A stretch of 64,000 nt of DNA from RGIG4608 sp045606265 (GTDB lineage: Bacteria > Bacillota > Clostridia > Oscillospirales > CAG-272), in assembly GCA_045606265.1 (NCBI GenBank), contig JAZURO010000233.1:10817-74816 (forward strand), written 5' to 3'. Shown one piece after another: positions 8,495-15,627 of the stretch. Numbering within the stretch: the stretch's first letter is position 1; the number at the start of each line of letters is the position of its first letter. The notes beneath the pieces were generated by a model that was not told where the DNA came from, did no database searches, and saw nothing but the letters and a program-made list of their open reading frames with translations. The position numbers and the translations under genes are program-made.

Positions 8495-9872
8495 TTTGAA
8501 AAAGAACGATACTGTTGAGCTGATTGTTGAAGATATAAATAATCTTGGCGCAGGTGTATCACATCTTGAGGACGGACGGGTAGTTTTTATCCGCGGTGCA
8601 GTTACGGGTGACAAAGTTAAAGCAAAAATCATTAAGGTGAACACAAATTTTGCGGTTGCCCGTCTTGAAGAAATACTTGAGCCATCGGTATATCGTGATG
8701 AAACGTGCTTCTGCACTGCAAGTGAGAGTTGCGGTGGCTGTGTTTACCGTCATATTACCTATAAGCACGAAAAGGAAATAAAAAAGAGCTATGTAAAACA
8801 CGCATTTATCAAGGCGGGCTTACCCGATGTTTATGTGAATGATGTGCACAGCACAGAGAACACAAGAGCTTACAGAAATAAAGCACAATATCCGTTTGCG
8901 ATGACCAAAGGTGGAATTGTCGCAGGTTTTTATGCATCAAAAACGCATAACGTTGTTCCTGCTTTTGACTGCTCGCTCCAACCCAAGGTGTTTGGTGATA
9001 TTTTGCATACGGTTTGTGATTTCGCAAACGCAAAAAAGCTGACTGTATATGACGAAACAACGGGAAAAGGACTTCTTCGCCATTTGTACCTGCGATATGG
9101 CGCAGGCACGGGAGAAATAATGCTCTGTCTTGTAATTCACGGTGAAAAAATACCTGATGCGAGGGAGTTTGTTGACCTTGTTGTTGAAAGATTTCCCTCG
9201 GTAGCAAGTATTCAGCTCAATATTAATAAAAAGAATACTAATGTAGTTCTTGGTAATGAATACCGTTTGCTTCACGGCAAAAGATTTATCGAGGATGTAC
9301 TTTGCGGTGTTCGTTTCAGAATTACTCCCGAATCATTTTATCAGGTAAATCACGATGGAGCCGAGATTCTGTACGGACTTGCCAAGGAAAAGGCAATAAG
9401 AGGATTTGATCAAAAAATCTCCCTTGTGGATATGTACTGCGGAACTGGTACGATAGGTCTTTCAATGGCTGATGCTGTAAATGAGATTGTCGGCATTGAA
9501 ATAGTCGAAGGTGCAGTTGAATGTGCAAGAGCTAACGCTCAGCTTAACGGATTCGAGAACGCAAAGTTCTATGCAGGCGACGCTAAGGATATTGAGAGTC
9601 TCTTTTTGTCCGTAGAGTCGCAGCACGGTGCACTCACCCCAGATGCAGTGATTCTTGATCCCCCAAGAAAGGGATGTACACCAGAGGTAATTGAATTTTT
9701 AGCAAAACGCAGTATTAAACGAATCGTTTACGTATCTTGTGATCCCGATACACTTGCAAGGGACTGCAAATTGTTTGCCGATCTCGGTTATGTTATAGGG
9801 GAAATAGATCCGGTTGATATGTTTCCAAGAACAGGACATATTGAAAACGTTGTCTCAATAGTAAAGGAATAA
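8487..9872 (+). CDS. rlmD: 23S rRNA (uracil-C5)-methyltransferase, RlmD/RlmCD (RumA) family
   Basis: A class I SAM methyltransferase of about 461 residues that methylates C5 of uracil in 23S rRNA (U1939 and, in Gram-positives, often also U747). It has an N-terminal TRAM domain (about residues 1-60), cysteines for a [4Fe-4S] cluster (CFC...CGGC near 75-90), the SAM motif DMYCGTGTIGL, the DPPRKGC motif and the catalytic VYVSCDPDTLARD. The start is uncertain: ATG codons occur at 8475, 8478 and 8487, all overlapping the end of the preceding gene without a strong ribosome binding site, so translation is probably coupled. I chose 8487 because the TRAM domain begins there. Confidence 0.9.
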   Translation: MFNLKKNDTVELIVEDINNLGAGVSHLEDGRVVFIRGAVTGDKVKAKIIKVNTNFAVARLEEILEPSVYRDETCFCTASESCGGCVYRHITYKHEKEIKKSYVKHAFIKAGLPDVYVNDVHSTENTRAYRNKAQYPFAMTKGGIVAGFYASKTHNVVPAFDCSLQPKVFGDILHTVCDFANAKKLTVYDETTGKGLLRHLYLRYGAGTGEIMLCLVIHGEKIPDAREFVDLVVERFPSVASIQLNINKKNTNVVLGNEYRLLHGKRFIEDVLCGVRFRITPESFYQVNHDGAEILYGLAKEKAIRGFDQKISLVDMYCGTGTIGLSMADAVNEIVGIEIVEGAVECARANAQLNGFENAKFYAGDAKDIESLFLSVESQHGALTPDAVILDPPRKGCTPEVIEFLAKRSIKRIVYVSCDPDTLARDCKLFADLGYVIGEIDPVDMFPRTGHIENVVSIVKE

Positions 9873-9877
9873 AAAAA

Positions 9878-10807
9878 ATGACACATTTAGATTATTTGAA
9901 TAAGAATTATCCAATGCGCAAAACTGCTGAGGAAAAGGAAAGTTTCAGAAAATACATAATTACTACCCTTAAAGATAAGGGAATTGATGCCAGAGTTGAA
10001 CGAACAGCTGACGGAAAAAACGATAATATTATTGTTGGTGAGCCCACAAATGCAAAAGCTGTCTTTACTGCTCACTACGACACACCTGCGCAATCAATAT
10101 TTCCCAATATTATGATCCCTAAAAACAGAGTGGTCTTTTATGCATATCAATTTGTACCGATAATATTTTTGCTTGCAGTATCGTTTGCGTTTGCTTTTTT
10201 GATGGGCGGACTTCTTATTAATGACGATAGAGTATTCTATTTGTCATTTTTGATTGCCTATTATGGATTATTCTTCGGAATAATGAGAGGGTTTAAGAAT
10301 AAAAATAACTATAATGACAATACGTCGGGAGTGGCAACTATTCTAAGTATTATTGATGGACTTAGCGAAACCGAGCTAAAAGAAGTAGCATTTGTACTTT
10401 TTGATAATGAAGAAAAGGGCAAAAAGGGCTCAAAGGCTTACTTCAAGGATCACGAGAATGATATGAAGGACAGGTTCCTGATCAATTTTGACTGTGTTGG
10501 AAATGGAGATAACGTTCTCTTTATCGCTCAAAAGGAAGCGATTGAATCCAAGGAGTACAGTTATCTGAGGCAACACTGTCACTCTGATGAAAAGTTCAAA
10601 GTAGAATTTTTGACACATAAGGAAGCAGATTCTAATTCCGATCACAAAAACTTCCCAAAAGGAGTTGCTTGCGTGGTGTGCAAGAAATTGAATAGCGGAC
10701 TTTTATACACTCCGTATATACATACAAGCAAGGATACGGTGGTGAATAATACCAATATTGAATTTTTGTCCAAAAACACCTGTATTTTTATTCAAAATCT
10801 TGTTTGA
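9878..10807 (+). CDS. M28-family metallopeptidase with an internal membrane hairpin
   Basis: A 309-residue zinc aminopeptidase-like protein. The M28 metal ligands appear in order: His66 (with Asp68) in TAHYDTP, Asp147 in YNDNTSG, the Glu178-Glu179 pair, Asp205 in FDCVG, and a C-terminal His in YIHTSKDT. Two hydrophobic segments (about 92-112 and 119-137) lie between the first ligand and the second, so the catalytic domain is interrupted by a membrane hairpin. No signal peptide is seen, which suggests the active site faces the cytosol. It starts 5 bp after the rlmD gene and is probably the last gene of that unit. The substrate is unknown. Confidence 0.85.
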   Translation: MTHLDYLNKNYPMRKTAEEKESFRKYIITTLKDKGIDARVERTADGKNDNIIVGEPTNAKAVFTAHYDTPAQSIFPNIMIPKNRVVFYAYQFVPIIFLLAVSFAFAFLMGGLLINDDRVFYLSFLIAYYGLFFGIMRGFKNKNNYNDNTSGVATILSIIDGLSETELKEVAFVLFDNEEKGKKGSKAYFKDHENDMKDRFLINFDCVGNGDNVLFIAQKEAIESKEYSYLRQHCHSDEKFKVEFLTHKEADSNSDHKNFPKGVACVVCKKLNSGLLYTPYIHTSKDTVVNNTNIEFLSKNTCIFIQNLV

Positions 10808-10843
10808 AATTAGTGCAAAATTAACAAAGTTTGTCGAAAGCTA

Positions 10844-10872
10844 TTGCTAAATGAATCAAGATGTGATATAAT
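10844..10872 (+). promoter_or_regulatory. Promoter of the E2-like acyltransferase gene (extended -10)
   Basis: TTGCTA at 10844-10849 and TATAAT at 10867-10872, 17-bp spacer, with TGA directly before the -10 hexamer. A leader of about 80 nt follows. Confidence 0.75.
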
Positions 10873-10873
10873 T

Positions 10874-10934
10874 CATACGTTAGGATAATTTTTGTAATTA
10901 TTGTATGAATATTCATAATTTGTGAATATATTCA
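10874..10934 (+). promoter_or_regulatory. Leader with tandem palindromes before the E2-like gene
   Basis: The region contains nested complementarity CATAC (10874-10878) with GTATG (10903-10907) enclosing ATAATT/AATTAT, then a perfect 12-bp palindrome ATGAATATTCAT at 10905-10916 and a second one, TGAATATATTCA, at 10923-10934. The two palindromes share the GAATAT core, are 18 bp apart and sit downstream of the start of transcription, where repressor sites are common. They could also act as RNA hairpins. The binding protein is unknown. Confidence 0.45.
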
Positions 10935-10958
10935 TTTGCACTGAATAAGGAGAATAAT

Positions 10959-11843
10959 ATGGCTGAAAAGAAAAGAAAGCGTCGCTTGGGCGATAGAAAA
11001 GAAGGCAGAAAACTAAGAACTCTTAGTCCTATTATCAGACTTATGCCCTATATTATGTCTAAGCGTACTGACTCGTTGAACTTTTTCACTGAAAAACTCG
11101 ACGTTGCCGAAGCTGATAAGTTTTGCAGAGCTCAGATCAAAGAGGGCAGAACTAACTTTACGCTTTTGCACGTGTTTATTGCTTCTTACATAAGAGTAGT
11201 TTCTCAACGACCCGCTATCAACCGTTTTGTCAGCGGACAGACTATTTATTCGAGAAACAATATTGAAGTTTTGATGACTATTAAGAAAAAAATGTCTCTT
11301 GAGGGGGAAGAAGCCTGCATTAAGGTTGAATTTGAGCCCACTGATACAATTTATGACGTATATGACAAATTCAATAAAGCGGTAATGGAAAATAAGGGTG
11401 ATACCGAAGGAAACGACACCGATAAGTTAGCAGGCGTATTGAACTATTTGCCAAGATTTTTGCTCAGATTTGTTGTTTGGTTAATTAAAACACTCGACTA
11501 TTACGCACTTCTTCCAAGAGCAGTTACAAGAATAAGCCCCTTCCACGGATCTATGATCATTACATCTATGGGTTCACTCGGCATCAGACCTGTTTATCAT
11601 CATATATATGACTTCGGAAATCTTCCCATTTTCGTTTCATACGGTGCTAAGCAAACGGGAATTAAATTGGATGATGAAGGAAACCCCAAGAAATACAGAT
11701 ATATAGAGATGAAAGTAGTAACCGATGAAAGAATTTGTGACGGTTATTACTATGCATCTGCGTTCAAAATGATGAAAAAGATTTTTGAGAATCCTCACGT
11801 TCTTGAAAATCCACCCGAACAGGTTATAGAAGACATTGAATAA
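10959..11843 (+). CDS. Stand-alone 2-oxoacid dehydrogenase E2/CAT-like protein with the catalytic His replaced
   Basis: A 294-residue protein with the fold signature of the E2 catalytic domain and chloramphenicol acetyltransferase: a LLHVFIASYIRVV helix, a SPFHGSMIITSMGSLG strand region, an IYDFGNLPIFVSYG segment and a C-terminal active-site loop. There is no lipoyl domain, no E1 or E3 neighbour, and a very basic N-terminus (residues 3-20). The family catalytic motif DHRxxDG reads Asp256-Glu-Arg-Ile-Cys-Asp-Gly, so the essential His is Glu. A normal acyl-transfer mechanism is therefore doubtful. It has its own promoter, a palindrome-rich leader and its own terminator. A role in acyl binding or a changed chemistry is possible; no specific function can be given. 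Confidence 0.72.
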   Translation: MAEKKRKRRLGDRKEGRKLRTLSPIIRLMPYIMSKRTDSLNFFTEKLDVAEADKFCRAQIKEGRTNFTLLHVFIASYIRVVSQRPAINRFVSGQTIYSRNNIEVLMTIKKKMSLEGEEACIKVEFEPTDTIYDVYDKFNKAVMENKGDTEGNDTDKLAGVLNYLPRFLLRFVVWLIKTLDYYALLPRAVTRISPFHGSMIITSMGSLGIRPVYHHIYDFGNLPIFVSYGAKQTGIKLDDEGNPKKYRYIEMKVVTDERICDGYYYASAFKMMKKIFENPHVLENPPEQVIEDIE

Positions 11844-11850
11844 TACAGAA

Positions 11851-11880
11851 AAAGCAGCCGAAAATTCGGCTGCTTTTCCA
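11851..11880 (+). terminator. Terminator after the E2-like gene
   Basis: Twelve-bp stem AAAGCAGCCGAA (11851-11862) with its complement (11865-11876), followed by TTTT-rich sequence. Confidence 0.88.
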
Positions 11881-11902
11881 TTTTTTACACTTGTTGAATC
11901 TT

Positions 11903-11933
11903 GTATAATTTATACTTTGTAAAGTCAATACTT
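11903..11933 (+). promoter_or_regulatory. Candidate sigma-F-type promoter of sigG
   Basis: GTATA at 11903-11907 and GTCAATACTT at 11924-11933 with 16 bp between match most positions of the B. subtilis sigma-F consensus (GYWTA, 16 bp, GGNRANAHTR). SigG is a classical sigma-F target, which makes this plausible. GTATAA and TTATAC also form a 13-bp inverted repeat around the -35 box. Confidence 0.42.
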
Positions 11934-11964
11934 AATATATAAAAATGGCTTTATGGAGTTGAAT

Positions 11965-12744
11965 ATGTATTATAATAAAGTTGAAATTTGCGGAGTAAAT
12001 ACGTCGAAGCTAACAGTATTGAGTGACGAAAAAAAGAAAGAGCTTCTGAAAAGATGTAAAGGTGGAGATAAGGAAGCGCGTGAAGAGTTAATTTACGGTA
12101 ATCTTAGATTGGTATTAAGTATAATTCAAAGATTTATGAACAGGAACGAAAATGTTGATGATCTTTTTCAAGTCGGTTGCGTTGGACTTATCAAGGCAGT
12201 GGATAATTTCAACGTTGAGCTAGACGTCAAGTTTTCGACCTATGCAGTTCCGATGATTATTGGTGAAATAAGACGGTATCTCAGAGATAATAACAGTATA
12301 AGAATCAGCAGATCAATGAGAGATCTTGCATATCACGCATTAACAGCAAGGGAAGAGCTATCAAGAGTAAATGAAAATGAACCAACACTGGAACAAATTG
12401 CTGAAAAGCTTGGTGAAAGCAAAGAGTCGGTAGTTCGCGCGATGGAATCTATTGTTGCACCGATTTCATTATACGAGCCCGTTTATTCCGACAACGGTGA
12501 TTCTATATATGTAATAGATCAATTAAGTGATGTGACATCGGGGGATGAAAAATGGCTTGAAAGAATAGCTCTTGCCGATGCTATGAAGGTTTTAAGCGAA
12601 CGCGAGCATATGATAATCACAATGCGATTTTACGATAATAAGACTCAAATGGAAATAGCGCAGGAGATCGGGATCTCGCAAGCCCAGGTGTCAAGAATTG
12701 AAAAAAGTGCGCTTGAAAGAATGAGAAAACAGTTTTGTTTTTGA
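11965..12744 (+). CDS. sigG: Late forespore RNA polymerase sigma factor SigG
   Basis: A 259-residue sigma-70 family factor that directs late forespore transcription. The N-terminus YNKVEICGVNTSKL is nearly identical to B. subtilis SigG. Region 2 (GNLRLVLSIIQRF, VDDLFQVGCVGLIKAVDNF, KFSTYAVPMIIGEIRRYLRDNN) and the region 4 helix-turn-helix near the C-terminus (TQMEIAQEIGISQAQVSRIEKSAL) are intact. I chose ATG at 11965 because TGGAG lies 7 bp upstream and it matches the family start; an ATG at 11953 lies within that site. A sigma-F-like promoter precedes it. Its presence identifies the organism as a potential spore former. Confidence 0.95.
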   Translation: MYYNKVEICGVNTSKLTVLSDEKKKELLKRCKGGDKEAREELIYGNLRLVLSIIQRFMNRNENVDDLFQVGCVGLIKAVDNFNVELDVKFSTYAVPMIIGEIRRYLRDNNSIRISRSMRDLAYHALTAREELSRVNENEPTLEQIAEKLGESKESVVRAMESIVAPISLYEPVYSDNGDSIYVIDQLSDVTSGDEKWLERIALADAMKVLSEREHMIITMRFYDNKTQMEIAQEIGISQAQVSRIEKSALERMRKQFCF

Positions 12745-12749
12745 ATCTA

Positions 12750-12805
12750 TTGTCATAGATTATATTTTTGCATAATATGTTAAGGAAGAAAGAATTTTTC
12801 TTCCT
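12750..12805 (+). promoter_or_regulatory. Possible promoter and hairpin between sigG and the Cys-rich gene
   Basis: TTGTCA (12750-12755) and TAATAT (12773-12778), 17-bp spacer, could be a sigma-A promoter. CATAATA at 12771 also resembles a SigG -10 element, but I see no fitting -35. A 9-bp hairpin (AGGAAGAAA, 12783-12791, with 12797-12805) follows. It has no clear T-run, so it may be a leader structure rather than a terminator. Confidence 0.4.
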
Positions 12806-12829
12806 ATAACTATTTTGGAGGGTTGATTT

Positions 12830-13669
12830 ATGCCGGATAATAGATTTATGTGTTCAGGACCGGGCTTACCAAAGGAAACAGTTTGTATCGAAGCAAACAG
12901 AGTTTTGGATTCTTGCAGAGATAGAGACTGTTATGAAAATGTTCAGGTATTCTTAACTGCATTCGGAAATGAAATAATAGAGCGTACAGGTAATATCAGA
13001 GTAAAGGATTCCTGTATAAATTGGAGCAATATTACCGTTGATCCAATCGCATTCAACAGAGGATTTTACTCAGTAAATTTAAGATTGTATATCAAAATTA
13101 CCTTTGAGGCCTGCTTATCTCCCGGAAGAATTCAGGAATTTGACGGTATTGCAGTAATCGATAAGAATGTAGTATTATTTGGTGGTGAAAGCAATCTTAA
13201 CGTGTTTAAGAGTACAGGTACATCGGGATTTTGTGAAATGCCGACCGAGGTTTGCTGCACAGATGGCAATGTGCCTACAGCTGTGGTTGAGGTGGTTGAT
13301 CCAATCATACTTAACGCAAAAATAATTGAAAAGAAACATGAACATCATTGCATTTGCTGCTGTAACTGTTGCGATATTCCCGAGGGAGTTACAAGAAACA
13401 TTAATGGCCCACTCAGTGATTATGACGGTACTCGTTTTCTTGTGGTATCAATTGGCTTGTTCTCGGTTGTAAGAATAGTTCGCATAGCACAATTCTTGAT
13501 TCAGGCGACCGAATATACGGTTCCCGATAAGGAATGTTTAACGCATTCTGAAGAAAATCCTTGCGATATTTTCAAATGTATGGCTTTCCCAACGCACGAA
13601 TTTACAAGTGGAGCAGCTCCAATTCCTCACCAGCTCAAACATGAGGATAAGGGCTGTGGCTGCAAATAA
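12830..13669 (+). CDS. Conserved clostridial Cys-rich protein downstream of sigG
   Basis: A 279-residue protein without signal peptide or membrane segments. The N-terminal half (residues about 25-125) contains a SCRDRDCYENVQVFL segment and an FNRGFYSVNLRLYIKITFEA strand pattern typical of a beta-rich domain. A cysteine cluster with adjacent histidines follows at about 172-181 (HHCICCCNCC), then a second beta-rich part and a Cys-x-Cys end. I recall similar proteins in many Clostridia, always hypothetical. The position directly after sigG suggests a sporulation role, perhaps in the spore envelope, but that is inference. GGAGGG precedes the ATG, and a terminator follows. Confidence 0.72.
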   Translation: MPDNRFMCSGPGLPKETVCIEANRVLDSCRDRDCYENVQVFLTAFGNEIIERTGNIRVKDSCINWSNITVDPIAFNRGFYSVNLRLYIKITFEACLSPGRIQEFDGIAVIDKNVVLFGGESNLNVFKSTGTSGFCEMPTEVCCTDGNVPTAVVEVVDPIILNAKIIEKKHEHHCICCCNCCDIPEGVTRNINGPLSDYDGTRFLVVSIGLFSVVRIVRIAQFLIQATEYTVPDKECLTHSEENPCDIFKCMAFPTHEFTSGAAPIPHQLKHEDKGCGCK

Positions 13670-13675
13670 ACAAAA

Positions 13676-13708
13676 AATTGGCTGTTGCTTTTGCAACAGC
13701 CAAATTTT
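13676..13708. terminator. Bidirectional terminator between the Cys-rich gene and clpX
   Basis: Eleven-bp stem TTGGCTGTTGC (13678-13688) with its complement (13693-13703), TTTT loop, A-run on the left and T-rich sequence on the right. It serves both convergent genes. Confidence 0.88.
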
Positions 13709-14984
13709 ATTTCAGTATATATTCAGGTTCGCTTTTGTTCATTACAGTATCCTTTGTAATAATGACTTTCGAAATGTCATTACAGGAGGGAACTTTGAAC
13801 ATAATATTAGTCATAAAGCTTTCAATAATGGAGCGAAGTCCTCTTGCTCCCGTATTTTGCTCAATAGCCAGCTCAGCAATAGCATCAATAGCGTCCGATT
13901 TGAATTCAATTTCAACGTTATCAATGGAAAACAACTTGATATATTGCTTGATAAGTGAGTTTCTGGGTTCTGTTATAATGCGTCTTAAAGACGTCTTGTC
14001 AAGTTCAGAAAGAGCCACAATAACGGGAATACGACCTGTAAGCTCGGGTATCAAGCCGTACTTAACAATGTCGTGTGAGGTAACGTCCTTATATATTCCG
14101 TCCTTCTTCTTTTCGTTCTTTTTCTTAACATCGCCGCCGAAACCGATTACGTTGTTACCCTTACGTTTTTCGATAATATCCTCAAGTCCGTCAAATGCAC
14201 CTCCGCAAATAAAGAGGATGTTTGAAGTGTCAATCTGAATGAACTCTTGGTTGGGGTGCTTTCGTCCTCCCTGAGGAGGAACGTTTGCAACCGTGCCTTC
14301 AAGTATTTTAAGCAAGGCTTGCTGAACACCTTCACCTGAAACGTCACGGGTAATTGAACGGTTTTCGCTTCTTCGTGATATCTTATCAATTTCATCAATA
14401 TAGATAATACCTTTTTCAGCTCTCTTAACGTCATAATCAGCTGCTTGAATTAACTTCAATAAAATGTTTTCAACGTCTTCGCCGACGTAACCTGCCTCAG
14501 TCAGAGTGGTAGCATCGGCAATAGCAAAGGGAACTTGAAGCGTTTTTGCAAGCGTTTGAGCAAGATATGTTTTTCCAACACCGGTGGGGCCTATAAGAAG
14601 TACGTTGGATTTTTGAAGCTCCACACCGTCTGCTTCTTTATTATCCCCGGACTCAATTTTTGATAAAATGCGTTTATAGTGATTATAAACCGCTACAGAA
14701 AGAGCAATTTTTGCATCATCCTGAGCAATAACGTATTCGTCAAGAGTTCTTTTAATGTCTGCGGGCTTAGGGAGATCCTGGAGAGTGAATTCGTCAGATG
14801 AATCTGAAAAATCCGAATATGCATCGTCCAAGATATCCGAGCAAGCAAGAACGCAGTAATCACAAATATAAACGCCCTTGGGTGAGGGAATTAGGAAATT
14901 AACTTGATTTTCGTGTCTTCCGCAGAAACAGCAATACCTTTTTGGGGTATTGCCGTTTCCGTCGGGCTTTTTATTTTCAGCCAT
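13707..14984 (-). CDS. clpX: ATP-dependent unfoldase ClpX
   Basis: A 425-residue AAA+ unfoldase that feeds substrates to ClpP. It has the N-terminal zinc-binding domain (Cys18, Cys21, Cys41, Cys44), Walker A GPTGVGKT, Walker B IIYIDEIDK, the RKH pore loop (GGRKHPNQ), the arginine-bearing SITRDVSGEGVQ segment and the sensor-2 GARGLRSI motif. The ClpP-binding IGF loop appears as VIGFGG. A Lys-rich insert (KKKNEKKKDG) follows that loop. The stop is 15 bp from clpP and the order clpX-clpP-tig on the minus strand is the usual operon read in the order tig, clpP, clpX. Confidence 0.97.
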   Translation of the reverse strand: MAENKKPDGNGNTPKRYCCFCGRHENQVNFLIPSPKGVYICDYCVLACSDILDDAYSDFSDSSDEFTLQDLPKPADIKRTLDEYVIAQDDAKIALSVAVYNHYKRILSKIESGDNKEADGVELQKSNVLLIGPTGVGKTYLAQTLAKTLQVPFAIADATTLTEAGYVGEDVENILLKLIQAADYDVKRAEKGIIYIDEIDKISRRSENRSITRDVSGEGVQQALLKILEGTVANVPPQGGRKHPNQEFIQIDTSNILFICGGAFDGLEDIIEKRKGNNVIGFGGDVKKKNEKKKDGIYKDVTSHDIVKYGLIPELTGRIPVIVALSELDKTSLRRIITEPRNSLIKQYIKLFSIDNVEIEFKSDAIDAIAELAIEQNTGARGLRSIIESFMTNIMFKVPSCNDISKVIITKDTVMNKSEPEYILK

Positions 14985-14999
14985 AATATTTACCTCTTA

Positions 15000-15593
15000 T
15001 CAAGCGTGCTTATCGATAACCTTGTCAATAAGACCGTAAGCAAGTGCTTGCTCTGCGGTCATATAGTTATCTCTTTCTGTATCACGTGCAATTTCATCAA
15101 TTGACTTGCCTGTGTTTTTAGCAAGAATTGAATTGAGACGGTCACGTGTGCGAAGGATAAGCTCAGCCTGAATCTTAATATCAGTTGCTTGACCTTTTGC
15201 TCCTCCAAGGGGCTGGTGTATCATAATCTCACTGTTGGGAAGAGCAAATCTTTTGCCCTTAGTTCCTGCTGAGAGAAGAAATGCACCCATACTTGCTGCC
15301 ATACCGATACAAACGGTTGATACGTCGCATTTTATGAAGTTCATTGTATCATAAATTGCCATACCGGCTGTTACTGATCCGCCGGGAGAATTGATGTAAA
15401 AGGAAATATCTTTATCGGGATCCTGTGCTTCAAGGTAAAGGAGCTGAGCAACCACAAGAGAAGCGGTTGCATCATTTACCTCGTCAGAGAGGAAGATGAT
15501 ACGGTCATTAAGAAGTCTTGAAAAAATATCATAGGATCTTTCGCCCCTGCCGGTTTGTTCAACGACCATCGGGACGAGTGCATTATTCATCAT
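15000..15593 (-). CDS. clpP: ClpP protease subunit
   Basis: A 197-residue serine peptidase that forms the proteolytic chamber of ClpXP. The catalytic Ser101 lies in GMAASMG and His126 in MIHQPLGG; the Asp is in the RDTERDNYM region near 175. Length is normal. AAGGAGG lies 9 bp before the first of two adjacent ATG codons. It sits between tig and clpX, and all three are probably transcribed from the promoter upstream of tig. Confidence 0.97.
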   Translation of the reverse strand: MMNNALVPMVVEQTGRGERSYDIFSRLLNDRIIFLSDEVNDATASLVVAQLLYLEAQDPDKDISFYINSPGGSVTAGMAIYDTMNFIKCDVSTVCIGMAASMGAFLLSAGTKGKRFALPNSEIMIHQPLGGAKGQATDIKIQAELILRTRDRLNSILAKNTGKSIDEIARDTERDNYMTAEQALAYGLIDKVIDKHA

Positions 15594-15627
15594 AGGTAAT
15601 GACCTCCTTATTGTTTATAAAAGGTAA

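Noticed and set aside
8198..8716. Minus-strand open frame (172 codons) opposite the phosphoesterase-like and rlmD genes
   Set aside because: Overlaps two real genes, has no ribosome binding site and resembles no protein I know.
13678..14238. Plus-strand open frame (186 codons) opposite the 3' half of clpX
   Set aside because: clpX is unambiguous there, and the translation shows only reverse-complement composition (Ser/Ile-rich).
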